Positions 54,425 to 63,113 of a stretch of DNA of 64,000 bases are shown in pieces. Within the stretch, counting starts at the first letter, position 1, and each line of letters begins with the position of its first letter. The DNA is from Limosilactobacillus mucosae DSM 13345 (GTDB lineage: Bacteria; Bacillota; Bacilli; Lactobacillales; Lactobacillaceae), in assembly GCF_001436025.1 (NCBI RefSeq), contig NZ_AZEQ01000003.1, positions 90,521 to 154,520 on the forward strand, written 5' to 3'. The translations under genes were made by a program, and so were the position numbers. Below the pieces are notes generated by a model. That model was given only the letters and a program-made list of their open reading frames with translations. It had not been told where the DNA came from and did not search any database.

Positions 54425-55315
54425 TTATTTACGAGCCGACATCTTTTTGTAAATATGGTTGCCTAAGTAGCGAGCGCCCAGGTTGAACAATAAGATGACG
54501 ATGATCAGTACGGCCGAAGCCCCACTGGAGATTGCGTGGGCATTGGAAACCAGCCCTTCAGTATTTAGCTTCCAAATGTGGACGGCCAGCGTTTCAGCAG
54601 GACGAGTCGGGTTTAAGAAGCTGGTTGCGGAAAATGGATTCCAGTTGCTGTAGTCGACGGTTGGTGCGCTTTGACCAGAAGTGTAGATCAAAGCAGCGGC
54701 TTCACCAAAGACTCGGCCAGCCCCCAGAATCACCCCGGTTAAAATGCCAGGCAAGGCTTCTGGCAGCATGATCTTAGTCATGGTCTTCCAGCGGGAAAGC
54801 CCCAATGAAAGGCCGGCCTGACGCTGCAGCGGTGAGACGTCGTTTAAGGCGTTTTCGCAGTTCCGCGTTAACAGCGGCAGGTTGAAAAACGTTAAGGCAA
54901 TGGCACCTGAGATAACCGAAAAGCCCAGATGCAGCTTGATTACGAAAAACAGGTAACCGAACAGACCAACTACCACGCTGGGCAGTGAGCTCAAAATTTC
55001 AATCGCGGTCTTAAAGACTTCCGTAACGCCATTTTTAGGCGCGTATTCGGCTAAGAAGATCCCAGCGCCAATTGAAAGCGGCGTGGAGATCAAAAGCGTC
55101 AGAACCAATAGATACAGCGAGTTGAACAGCTGGTCGCGAATCCCGCCGCCTTCACCAACGCTTTGGGCAGCTGAGCTCAAAAACTGCCAGTTGATGTGCG
55201 GCAGACCGCTTAAGATGATATAGCCCAGCAGACCAAACAGAATCAAGACCACCAGACCGACTAAGACATAAATGATGCCCATTGCCAGCTGATTGGCTTT
55301 TTTGGCATTAAGCAT
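54425..55315 (-). CDS. pstA: Phosphate ABC transporter permease PstA
   Basis: This 296-aa permease has six membrane spans and the coupling motif N-D-V-S-P-L-Q-R-Q-A-G-L-S-L-G-L-S-R-W. With PstC it forms the phosphate channel. It overlaps pstC by 8 nt. Confidence 0.96.
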   Translation of the reverse strand: MLNAKKANQLAMGIIYVLVGLVVLILFGLLGYIILSGLPHINWQFLSSAAQSVGEGGGIRDQLFNSLYLLVLTLLISTPLSIGAGIFLAEYAPKNGVTEVFKTAIEILSSLPSVVVGLFGYLFFVIKLHLGFSVISGAIALTFFNLPLLTRNCENALNDVSPLQRQAGLSLGLSRWKTMTKIMLPEALPGILTGVILGAGRVFGEAAALIYTSGQSAPTVDYSNWNPFSATSFLNPTRPAETLAVHIWKLNTEGLVSNAHAISSGASAVLIIVILLFNLGARYLGNHIYKKMSARK

Positions 55316-56231
55316 TGCGTGAGACTCCTTTCTTGTTGACCAGTTTTACCAGCAGGTTGAAGGCCAAGGACATCAGCATCAAGACCAGCGCCAAAGACCA
55401 GAGTGCGTCGTTTGGCAAGGTCCCCATAACGGTGTTGCCGATGCCGACCGTTAAAGTACTGGTCAGGGTTGAGGCTGGTGAAATCAGGTTTTCTGGCATC
55501 AAAGGCGCGTTACCGATAACCATTTGAACGGCCAGGGCCTCACCAAATGCTCGTGCCATCCCGAAGATAACGGCGGTCAAGATCCCGGGAATGGCCGAGC
55601 GCAGAATTACCTTGTAGATCGTCTGCCAAAGAGTGGCCCCTAATGCGATTGAAGCCTCACGATAGTTTTTAGGCACGTTTTTAAGACTGTCGATTGACAT
55701 GGAAGTGATCGTTGGCAGCACCATGACGAACAGCACCGTAACGGCTGCCAAGATCCCACTCCCGGTACCGCCGAAAAGATGGCGGATAAAGGGAACGACG
55801 ACGACTAAGCCGACGAACCCGTAAACGACGGATGGAATCCCCACCAAAAGCTCAATGACCGACTGCATGAATGAGGCTGCCTTTTTAGGGGCCAGCTCAG
55901 TCATGAAGATGGCAACGGCCAAAGCGAGCGGCGTTGCGACCAGCGTGGCCAGAATCGTAACGGCAAATGAGGTAAAGATCATTGGCCAGGCGCCGACTTC
56001 TGGCTTGCCGTGAGCGTCAGTAACGGTTGGATCCCAGGTCATACCGGTTAGGAAGTCCTTGAGGCTGACGCCATCTTTAATAAACATGTTCAAGCCTCGT
56101 GCGGCGATGAAGTAAATAATTGAAATGACCAGCAGTCCAATTACCGTAATGCAGAAATAGCTGACTAATTTGCCCCAATGGTCCTGCCTGGTTTGAAAAC
56201 TGCTTTGCATCAGTTGATCTTGTTCATTCAT
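55308..56231 (-). CDS. pstC: Phosphate ABC transporter permease PstC
   Basis: This 307-aa permease has six spans and the loop K-N-V-P-K-N-Y-R-E-A-S-I-A-L-G-A-T-L-W-Q-T. The acidic loop and long N-terminal tail are typical of PstC. It lies 43 nt after pstS, with GGAGAGAAACCGGAGGAAG supplying the ribosome site. Confidence 0.96.
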   Translation of the reverse strand: MNEQDQLMQSSFQTRQDHWGKLVSYFCITVIGLLVISIIYFIAARGLNMFIKDGVSLKDFLTGMTWDPTVTDAHGKPEVGAWPMIFTSFAVTILATLVATPLALAVAIFMTELAPKKAASFMQSVIELLVGIPSVVYGFVGLVVVVPFIRHLFGGTGSGILAAVTVLFVMVLPTITSMSIDSLKNVPKNYREASIALGATLWQTIYKVILRSAIPGILTAVIFGMARAFGEALAVQMVIGNAPLMPENLISPASTLTSTLTVGIGNTVMGTLPNDALWSLALVLMLMSLAFNLLVKLVNKKGVSRNA

Positions 56232-56274
56232 CTTGCTTCCTCCGGTTTCTCTCCTTTATTGATTGACGCGGTGG

Positions 56275-57153
56275 TTATTTCTTGGTAACTTGACCGTCAG
56301 CGTTCTTGGTAACCTTCATGTCGTGAATGCTGATGTAGCCAAGGTTCTTAACGTCCTTGCTTTGAACTTCCTTGGAGTTCATGTAGTTCAAGAATTTCTT
56401 GGTCTGACCCTTGGCAGCGCCCTTAGTGTACATGTGTTCATAGGACCAGATCTTCCAAGAGTTGTTTTCAACGTTCTTGTCAGTTGGCGCAACGTTGTCA
56501 ACCTTCAAAGCCTTGATCTTGTCAGACTTGGTGTATGAGAAGGCCAGGTAGCTGATGGCACCAGGCGTGTTGGCAACCAGCTTTTGAACCGTGCCGTTGG
56601 AGTCTTGTTCCTGAGTCTTCATGGCCGTCTTGCCCTTCAAAACGGCTGATTCAAATGTTGCCCGCGTACCAGAGCCTTTAGCACGGTTGATAACGGTGAT
56701 CTTTTCGTTTGGACCGCCGACTTGTTTCCAATTGGTGATCTTACCAGTGAAGATCTTTTGCAGCTGGCTCATTGACAGATTGTTGACCTTCAGGCTCTTG
56801 TTAACGACTGGGGCCATCCCGACAACGGCGACCTTGTGATCCTGCAGCTTCTTGGCATCGATACCGCTTTGTTGTTCAGCGAAGATATCGGAGTTGCCAA
56901 TTGAAACGGCACCAGATTGAACCTGGCTCAAACCAGTACCGGAGCCACCACCCTGGACATCGATGTTGACGCCAGAGTTTTTGCTCATGTAGCTGTGAGC
57001 CGCCGTTTCGGCAAGCGGCTGCAGAGCCGTTGAGCCGACAATGCTGATCTTATTGCTGTCAGATGCAGCGTGAACCGTGCCGACCGTACCGCCAAACAGG
57101 CTAAAACCTAAAGTAGCGACGGCAGCTAAAGAGATAAGTGACTTCTTGTTCAT
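56275..57153 (-). CDS. pstS: Phosphate-binding protein PstS without a lipobox
   Basis: The 292-aa binding protein starts at ATG 57153 behind AAAGGAAG. Phosphate-binding motifs I-V-G-S-T-A-L-Q-P, G-G-G-S-G-T-G and R-A-K-G-S-G-T-R are present. The N-terminus is a secretion signal ending T-V-H-A-A-S (cleavage near 29/30), with no Cys for lipid attachment. Most Gram-positive PstS proteins are lipoproteins, so retention here must differ. First gene of the pst operon. Confidence 0.94.
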   Translation of the reverse strand: MNKKSLISLAAVATLGFSLFGGTVGTVHAASDSNKISIVGSTALQPLAETAAHSYMSKNSGVNIDVQGGGSGTGLSQVQSGAVSIGNSDIFAEQQSGIDAKKLQDHKVAVVGMAPVVNKSLKVNNLSMSQLQKIFTGKITNWKQVGGPNEKITVINRAKGSGTRATFESAVLKGKTAMKTQEQDSNGTVQKLVANTPGAISYLAFSYTKSDKIKALKVDNVAPTDKNVENNSWKIWSYEHMYTKGAAKGQTKKFLNYMNSKEVQSKDVKNLGYISIHDMKVTKNADGQVTKK

Positions 57154-57207
57154 GTTATTTGCTTCCTTTCTCAATATCCCATGAATAAAGCATGTACCTG
57201 AGTACGG

Positions 57208-57267
57208 TTTATAATTTAAGGCAGAAACGTAAAGAAAAAAGACGGTTTTCCGTAAAAAACACGTAAG
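57208..57267 (-). promoter_or_regulatory. pst promoter with PHO-box-like direct repeats
   Basis: On the reverse strand CTTACG (57267-57262), TTTACG (57256-57251) and TTTACG (57234-57229) are spaced 11 and 22 bp, on the same helical face, before TATAAA (57213-57208). This fits a PhoP-bound promoter lacking its own -35. Confidence 0.6.
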
Positions 57268-57618
57268 GTTCAAATTTACAAAAACGATACAAAGCAAACA
57301 ACTAATTAAATAAAGACGGCTGATCAGCTTTATTTCACACTATTAAGCGAACGATAACCGGTGTTAAAACTATAATAGTTCGAATTATCGCTAAGCGTTG
57401 GCAGGTAGATAGTTTTAATTAACGCTAAAAAGCTTAAAATAACCTAAAAATTACAAAGGAAACTGCTTAATAAAATTAACCAGGGCAAGCAGGCGCGACA
57501 GATCAATGATTGAATGGCGATTGCTTGGATGTTGGTCGTGGCAGTTTACAGAATTTAAAACAAAACATCGCCGACCCGAAACAATCCGAGTCGACGATGC
57601 TGATAAACTATTTGACGA
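57268..57618. other. Gene-free region between pstS and the Usp gene
   Basis: No gene is seen. It contains a 13-bp palindrome AACTATAATAGTT (57368-57380) and the terminator of the Usp gene at 57556-57600. Confidence 0.6.
57556..57600 (-). terminator. Terminator of the universal stress protein gene
   Basis: On the reverse strand CATCGtCGACtCG / CGgGTCGgCGATG is followed by TTTTGTTTT. Confidence 0.8.
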
Positions 57619-58056
57619 TTATTGAACGTTTAAGATTAAAAGGTCATTGGTAATTGAACGAGCGGGATGGGACAGATGCCGCCAGCAGCGTTGCCACCAT
57701 TTTGGCTGCCAAGGTGCAACGACCAGCTCATAACCGCTTTTTTGAATCAATTGGCTGATAACCAGATATTGATTGCCAACTGCTAATTGATGCTCAATCT
57801 GATGGGCACCAACACTTTGAAGCAGTCGTTCGATCCGCGTCAGTTGGTGTGCGGCCAGGCTTAACGTTAAGTCTGGATCAAGATTTGGCAATCCAGCGGC
57901 TAGCCAGCGGCAGTCGCGTGGCTCAAAAATATACAAAAGCATAAAGCAGGCATTGGGATGAGCCTGGATCAGATGTTTGAGCTGATTGGCAAATGATGGA
58001 TCGATTTCGCGGCTAAAAGAACGTGTGGTAACAGGAATTAGAATTCGATCGTACAT
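57619..58056 (-). CDS. Universal stress protein (UspA) family protein
   Basis: The 145-aa single-domain Usp begins Y-D-R-I-L-I-P-V-T and ends L-L-I-L-N-V. The usual ATP-binding G-x2-G-x9-G(S/T) segment is degenerate (P-W-Q-P-K-W-W-Q-R-C-W-R-H-L-S-H-P-A-R-S-I), so it is likely a non-ATP-binding type. AGGGGGT precedes the ATG. Confidence 0.8.
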   Translation of the reverse strand: MYDRILIPVTTRSFSREIDPSFANQLKHLIQAHPNACFMLLYIFEPRDCRWLAAGLPNLDPDLTLSLAAHQLTRIERLLQSVGAHQIEHQLAVGNQYLVISQLIQKSGYELVVAPWQPKWWQRCWRHLSHPARSITNDLLILNVQ

Positions 58057-58138
58057 AAAATGACCCCCTAAAATGGGGAAGCAGTCATGAATGAACTACT
58101 GATGCGGCAAGATCATTGGAGCACTTTCATTTTAGCAT

Positions 58139-58180
58139 CAAAAAAAGACTTTGACCCGCCTTCACGAGTAAAGTCTTTGT
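58139..58180 (-). terminator. Terminator of the CNNM/CorC gene
   Basis: AAAGACTTT / AAAGTCTTT with a long loop, then a T tract on the reverse strand. Confidence 0.75.
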
Positions 58181-58189
58181 AAATTTTAA

Positions 58190-59599
58190 CTAGTCTTCAT
58201 TGTCGCTTTTTTGTTCATCCTTGCGGTCACGCTTGAGACGACGCTTGCGATCCGATGAGCTGTCGTCAGAATCTTCGGTCGCTTTCTTTTTAGGCTTGAT
58301 CTGAACCACCTTGAACTGGCTGACATAAGCATTCTTCAGATCCAGTGGCGTAAAGCTGAAATCTTCGACTCTAACGGGTTGTCCCACCTTCAAGTCGTAT
58401 TGACGTTCCAAGAAAAAGCCGGTCAAAGTCGAGACGTCGGTCTGATCAAACTGTGGAATCCGGACGTTGAAGTAACGTTCAAAGTCGTCAAGCGGCATCT
58501 TGCCGGATACCAGGTAGGTTGAGTTACCTTTTGAATCCGGCTCCTTTTTTTCAATCATGTCGGAAGAAACGTGATCAATTTCTTCGCCAACCGTACCAAA
58601 CAATTCTTCGTAAATGTCCTTATCGGTAATAATCCCGGCCGTGCCACCATATTCATCTTGGACGACAACGATTGGCACCTGCTTTTTCATCATGATCTGT
58701 AAGACATCCGTCAATTCCTCGCTTTGGTAGACGATTGGAATCTTACGCATGATGGAGCGAATGGCCTGCTTAGGATTGATCTGATTTTGCCGCATGATGT
58801 CGTAGCTGAAGATATAGCCTAAGATGTGGTCCTTATCGTTATTGGCAACGACTGGAAAACGCGTGTACTTCTTTTGAAAGTAAAGTTGGGCGGCATCAGC
58901 TACCGTAGCAGTAATATCGATCACGCTTAATTGAGTCCGGTCGACCATGACGTCATCAGCAACCTTGTCGTTCATTCGAAAGGCTCGTTCCATAAATACG
59001 ACGTCTTCTTTATCCATCTCACCAGCCCGTTCGGATTCCTGTGATAAGGTCACGATTTCGTTTTGGGTGTAGATGTCTTCGTCTGGGTTGACCGAGAAGC
59101 CAAGCATCTTGGTAATCAGCTTAGCCGTCCAGTCAAACAGCCAGATCAGCGGGTAGAAGATAATGTGGAAGAACGTCATTGGGTGGGCAATTGCCAGCAG
59201 AATCTTAACCGGTTGATCAATCGCCATGTTTTTGGGAACCAAGTCGGTAAAGACCGCGTGTAGGAACGTAAACAGCAGAATCCCAATGATTGAGCTGAAG
59301 TTATTGGCAATTGCCGGTGGGAAGATGTGTGACTTTTCCAGCAGTTCGGTAATATACGTTTCACCAATCCAACCTAAGATCAGTGACGTCATCGTAACCC
59401 CGACTTGCGCCGTAGACAGGTATTCCGTCAGGTGCTCAATCATATTTTCGGCACGTCGTACGCTGGATGTTTGTTTGAGCTCTTTTAACTCGGTTGGACG
59501 AACCTTGATCAAGGAATATTCCAACAGGGTAAACAGCGCTGCTAAAAGCAGAATGAATATAATTGTAAAAAGTGTTATGGGACTGGTACTAACTTCCAT
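58190..59599 (-). CDS. CNNM/CorC (hemolysin C-like) membrane protein with CBS pair
   Basis: The chosen ATG at 59599 gives 469 aa and starts at the first membrane span. Order: CNNM/DUF21 membrane domain (about 1-180, three to four spans), two CBS domains (about 200-320) with F-P-V-V and D-E-Y-G-G-T-A-G-I-I-T-D, a CorC_HlyC domain (about 340-430) and a charged Lys/Asp/Ser tail. Relatives export or sense magnesium. AAAGGA lies 12 nt upstream. Confidence 0.93.
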   Translation of the reverse strand: MEVSTSPITLFTIIFILLLAALFTLLEYSLIKVRPTELKELKQTSSVRRAENMIEHLTEYLSTAQVGVTMTSLILGWIGETYITELLEKSHIFPPAIANNFSSIIGILLFTFLHAVFTDLVPKNMAIDQPVKILLAIAHPMTFFHIIFYPLIWLFDWTAKLITKMLGFSVNPDEDIYTQNEIVTLSQESERAGEMDKEDVVFMERAFRMNDKVADDVMVDRTQLSVIDITATVADAAQLYFQKKYTRFPVVANNDKDHILGYIFSYDIMRQNQINPKQAIRSIMRKIPIVYQSEELTDVLQIMMKKQVPIVVVQDEYGGTAGIITDKDIYEELFGTVGEEIDHVSSDMIEKKEPDSKGNSTYLVSGKMPLDDFERYFNVRIPQFDQTDVSTLTGFFLERQYDLKVGQPVRVEDFSFTPLDLKNAYVSQFKVVQIKPKKKATEDSDDSSSDRKRRLKRDRKDEQKSDNED

Positions 59600-59743
59600 A
59601 TTTTGCAATTTTCCTTTCAAAATTAGCTTTGCAATTATTATAGCAAATAAAAAGGTCAGCATTCAGCAAAATCGCTTTTTGTTATGTAAGAAATGGTCCA
59701 TAATAGAATAAAAGCATTTATTCAAAAGGAAGATGGTGAAAAA

Positions 59744-60964
59744 ATGACGGCTAGATTGATTGATGATGCGCACTGGCAGATCTTGGTCACGGCAGCGCGT
59801 CAGTTGAAGCAAAGTGCGCGCTATCAAAATGCCAGCCAAAAAGCGCCATTCGATGCCGCCTATGCACAGCTGCAGGATCTGGAGCAGAACCGCGACGTGA
59901 CGCTCAAGCAGTTTTTAAAAGTACAGGAAAGTCTGGCGCATGCCGTTACAAGGCTCGATGGTCAAGAGACGACGACTTTTGTTTTGCGGCAGGCAGTCAG
60001 TGACGCTGAGCTGTTGATGGAGACGGCCCGCTATGTCAATGCCAGTCCACTGGCAAAAGAAGAGCTGAACAAAGCGTTGGCGGCCGCGCGAAAAATCATT
60101 CAGACCGATGAATTCGTGCTGCAGTCACAGGTGGATCAAACCGTTGAAAAGCTGCAGCATTCAGCAACGGCACTCAGTGGGATTGAAAGCGACTTTAGTC
60201 AATTAGTATTGGTTTTCAAAAACGCTCAAAACGATCTGACCACGCTGCGCTACCTGAACGCGGATGCTAAACACCGGCAGACCTTTAAAGCCAGTTTTGA
60301 TCAAGCTAAGCAGCTGTTGAGTCAAGCCGCGGCCAACCAAGAATTGAACGCCACGGTGGCCGATCTGTCGAAGCTGGCGCCTGATTTTCAGTCGGCAGCC
60401 CAAGAAACGATTGACCTGACAACCAGTGAACTGTTGAAAGCGCGCAAGGCCCTTAATGGCAAGACCAGTGATTTGACGCAGCTGAAAAAAGCAGTCGCTA
60501 AAATGACCGGTGTTGATCAAACCAAGCGCTATCAAGCGGCCTATGACTCCAGACAGGCTGCGTTTGATCTGGCATTTAAGGAGGCTCAGACTGCCTTGGC
60601 TGATCCGCAGACGACGCAGATGCTGGCTGATCGCCTGGTCAGTCAGCTTGATGTAACCTATGAAACGTTAAATGGCGAAGAAATCGAGGCGTTCGTGCCG
60701 ATGTCTGAGGGTTCAACTGCTTCGCCGATCACAGCTGAATCAAGGGATGACGATGCCGGGATGCTTCAAAATGATGACGATCAAAACGATACCGAAGCTG
60801 AAGCTAAGACATCTCAAAATAGTTATGATGGTGCGCCGCATACCCAAGGCCAATCAGGAGTGGTTCAGACGGCAACATTAACCAAACCAGATTCAACCAA
60901 AAAAAGCAAGCCGGCTACTGCGGCGTTGAGCAGCATGCTGGGCTTTAAACGCAATTTAAAGTAG
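59744..60964 (+). CDS. FIVAR-like repeat protein without signal peptide
   Basis: The 406-aa protein starts at ATG 59744 behind AAGGAAGATGG. It contains about four helical repeats of roughly 70-80 residues (about 5-72, 75-143, 144-225, 226-320). Their Y-x-N-A-S...A-x-x-A-x-x-L and A-L-N/S/D-G-x patterns resemble FIVAR modules of cell-wall proteins. Yet there is no signal peptide, membrane segment or sortase motif. An acidic disordered stretch (about 330-385) leads to a C-terminal S-M-L-G-F-K-R-N-L-K. The function is unknown. It is the first of five close genes. Confidence 0.75.
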   Translation: MTARLIDDAHWQILVTAARQLKQSARYQNASQKAPFDAAYAQLQDLEQNRDVTLKQFLKVQESLAHAVTRLDGQETTTFVLRQAVSDAELLMETARYVNASPLAKEELNKALAAARKIIQTDEFVLQSQVDQTVEKLQHSATALSGIESDFSQLVLVFKNAQNDLTTLRYLNADAKHRQTFKASFDQAKQLLSQAAANQELNATVADLSKLAPDFQSAAQETIDLTTSELLKARKALNGKTSDLTQLKKAVAKMTGVDQTKRYQAAYDSRQAAFDLAFKEAQTALADPQTTQMLADRLVSQLDVTYETLNGEEIEAFVPMSEGSTASPITAESRDDDAGMLQNDDDQNDTEAEAKTSQNSYDGAPHTQGQSGVVQTATLTKPDSTKKSKPATAALSSMLGFKRNLK

Positions 60965-60980
60965 AGAAAGGAAGATCTTT

Positions 60981-61409
60981 TTGGAAAATTCGATAACGCC
61001 GGCAGAATGGCAGGTAATGCGGATAGCTTGGACGCTCAAGCATGTTACAAGTACGCAGATGATCGAGATTCTGCAGGGCAAGGTAGCTTGGAAACCGGCC
61101 ACGGTCAAAACGCTGCTGCGCCGGCTGGTTCAAAAAGGCGCCTTAAAAACTACGCGGGTTGGGCGGGCGTTTGTCTATGAGCCATGCGTTGAAGAACAGC
61201 CGACGATGAACGAAGCTGCGGATGATCTGTTCGATAATCTGTGCGATATGCACGTTGGCAAGACGCTGGCACATGTGATTGAAAGGGCCACGCTCAGCCA
61301 AGCAGACATCAGGCAGCTGCAGGAACTGCTGACCCAAAAAGCCGCAGTGGCACCGGTTGAGGTTCCCTGCGACTGTGTTCCGGGAATGCGCTGTGAGGAT
61401 ATGAACTGA
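60981..61409 (+). CDS. CopY/BlaI-family transcriptional repressor
   Basis: The 142-aa protein starts with TTG 60981, 6 nt after AAAGGAAG. The winged helix I-T-P-A-E-W-Q-V-M-R-I-A-W...V-K-T-L-L-R-R-L-V-Q-K-G is typical. The C-terminus reads C-D-C-V-P-G-M-R-C-E-D: three of the four Cys of the CopY copper motif CxCx4CxC, with an extra residue between the pairs. No copA or copZ lies nearby; the next gene is abiH. It may control this cluster rather than copper export. Confidence 0.88.
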   Translation: MENSITPAEWQVMRIAWTLKHVTSTQMIEILQGKVAWKPATVKTLLRRLVQKGALKTTRVGRAFVYEPCVEEQPTMNEAADDLFDNLCDMHVGKTLAHVIERATLSQADIRQLQELLTQKAAVAPVEVPCDCVPGMRCEDMN

Positions 61410-61473
61410 TACCGTCAAGTCTTGTCTAAACAATGATGCTATCGGCAAGACGCGTTGAAAGGAAGTGTCGCTG

Positions 61474-62658
61474 GTGATCGTGCCCCCAGAACTGGATCAG
61501 TCATTGTTCGTTGACCAGCACCATGATCAAAATCAGCTGCTGGTAGTTCTTGGCAATGGCTTTGATCTTTTTCATGGTTTTAAGAGCCGCTATCAGGATT
61601 TTTGGCAGCACGTGGGAACGACGCCGTTGGATGAGATCGTTCATTTTAATCGCCGCGCTCGCAGTCAGCAGGTCCGCTGGTCGGATGTCGAGGCCCAGAT
61701 TCGCGTGGCGGCTGAAAATGCCTATCAGCTAAGTGCAACGCGTAAGATGCCGGGAGCGGGCGTAATGGTTCAGCAGCGCAGCACGCGGGCGATTCGCCGC
61801 TTTGAGCATGAATTCTCTCGTTATCTGCGGACGGAGCGAGAACGCGTCTTAGTCAGCGATCCGACGCGTTCACAAACAGCACGGGAATTTTTAAGCCAGG
61901 CTGGCGCGGTTTTAAATTTTAACTATACTGATACGGCGCAGCAGCTGTATGACGTCTGGCCAGCGAATATCTACTATCTGCATGGGTCGCTTTTGGAAGG
62001 TCAGACCATTCTTGGGGTTGACAATGATGACGTGTTGGCACGCGAGCCTTATGAATATGCCAGTACGACCAAGGGCTACCGGCGCGACATTCTTGATTTT
62101 AAACGCTGGGCCTGGCAGCAGAATGGCTGGCAGCCGCTTGATGAAAAAACACTGGCTGCCTTTCGAAACTATGATGCCTATTATTACGGTTGGCGGCGCT
62201 TGTATCCGGTCTTTGGCGATCAAGAGATTATCTCGCTGCTCTATACGCTTGACAGCGATATGCCCGTTACCAGCCGCTATTTTGCAACCCGCTTTTTTGA
62301 GCAGTGGCAAACGCGGCGCCAGTGGCTGATTGATGCGATTGCCAGCCGCTGTGCTAAAAAACGCATTGATCCTCAGGTGCTGGCCTATACCGCGGCAAAT
62401 GCATTTCGGCCGTTTAAGATCAAACTGCCCAATGACGTCTATCCAGAAGACATTGCCACGATTGTTATCATGGGCCATTCTTTGCGGGCTGATCACGGCA
62501 TCTTAAGCGATCTGTTCAAGACGGCTCGTCAGCTCAAGCAGGTTATTTTGTTTGTTTTTCAAGGCGAGCCGCCTGAAGAACTGGCCATGCAGAAGCGAAT
62601 GCTGACCTGGCTTTTGGGTGAGGGCAGTCAGGTCAAGATTTTGACGCTTGAATACTGA
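61474..62658 (+). CDS. abiH: AbiH-family abortive infection protein
   Basis: The protein of about 394 aa (GTG 61474, 8 nt after AAAGGAAG; GTG 61465 is too close to that site) has the AbiH hallmarks. These are L-V-V-L-G-N-G-F-D-L-F-H-G near 23-35, F-N-Y-T-D-T near 149-154, Y-L-H-G near 168-171 and a C-terminal M-G-H-S-L with Asp (about 333-340). AbiH of Lactococcus aborts phage infection by an unknown mechanism. Its place between a CopY-like repressor and a Rib-domain gene on apparently core chromosome is unusual. Confidence 0.85.
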   Translation: MIVPPELDQSLFVDQHHDQNQLLVVLGNGFDLFHGFKSRYQDFWQHVGTTPLDEIVHFNRRARSQQVRWSDVEAQIRVAAENAYQLSATRKMPGAGVMVQQRSTRAIRRFEHEFSRYLRTERERVLVSDPTRSQTAREFLSQAGAVLNFNYTDTAQQLYDVWPANIYYLHGSLLEGQTILGVDNDDVLAREPYEYASTTKGYRRDILDFKRWAWQQNGWQPLDEKTLAAFRNYDAYYYGWRRLYPVFGDQEIISLLYTLDSDMPVTSRYFATRFFEQWQTRRQWLIDAIASRCAKKRIDPQVLAYTAANAFRPFKIKLPNDVYPEDIATIVIMGHSLRADHGILSDLFKTARQLKQVILFVFQGEPPEELAMQKRMLTWLLGEGSQVKILTLEY

Positions 62659-62671
62659 AAGGAGAATTTTT

Positions 62672-63094
62672 ATGACCAGAATTGCGATGGCCGGCAAGTT
62701 TGCAATCGAAACGCGTAAAATCGTCTATATGTCAGGTGATTCGCTGGCTCCCAGAGAAGGAATCGCCAATTTAAGCGAGCTGCCGCCAGAAACCAGATTT
62801 AGCTGGCAGAAAAAGCCGGTGCTAGAAACGCCGGGACTGACGCAGGCAACGATCATGGTTGAGTATCCAGATGCCTCACAAGCAGCGGTCAAGGTGCCAA
62901 TCGAGGTGCTGCCGCGACCGGTAAAGCAAAAAGGACCCAGTCAAAACGTCTCGATTCAATTTGATCATCAAAACAAGCGCACGCCGGGAACCATTCTGTC
63001 AGGCAATCAGCGCGGTACGATGGTCGATGCGTTTGCGGGAATCGGACTGTTGGTCAAGGCGGTCAAGAAGGGACTGTCCAGGCATCGGCAATAA
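62672..63094 (+). CDS. Small leaderless Rib-domain-like protein
   Basis: The 140-aa protein has a good ribosome site (AAAGGAG). Residues about 24-88 read as a single Rib-type module: L-S-E-L-P-P-E-T-R-F-S-W...T-P-G...V-E-Y-P-D-A-S...V-K-V-P-I-E-V. Such modules normally stack in secreted adhesins. Here there is no signal peptide or anchor, and an amphipathic basic tail (about 118-140) ends the protein. I cannot assign a function. It is 13 nt after abiH and 19 nt before the exonuclease gene. Confidence 0.72.
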   Translation: MTRIAMAGKFAIETRKIVYMSGDSLAPREGIANLSELPPETRFSWQKKPVLETPGLTQATIMVEYPDASQAAVKVPIEVLPRPVKQKGPSQNVSIQFDHQNKRTPGTILSGNQRGTMVDAFAGIGLLVKAVKKGLSRHRQ

Positions 63095-63113
63095 GACGAC
63101 TGGAGGGGATGGC

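Noticed and set aside
61021..61065. Possible cop box (TTACAAGTAC) near the CopY-like gene
   Set aside because: It lies inside the coding region and does not match TACANNTGTA.
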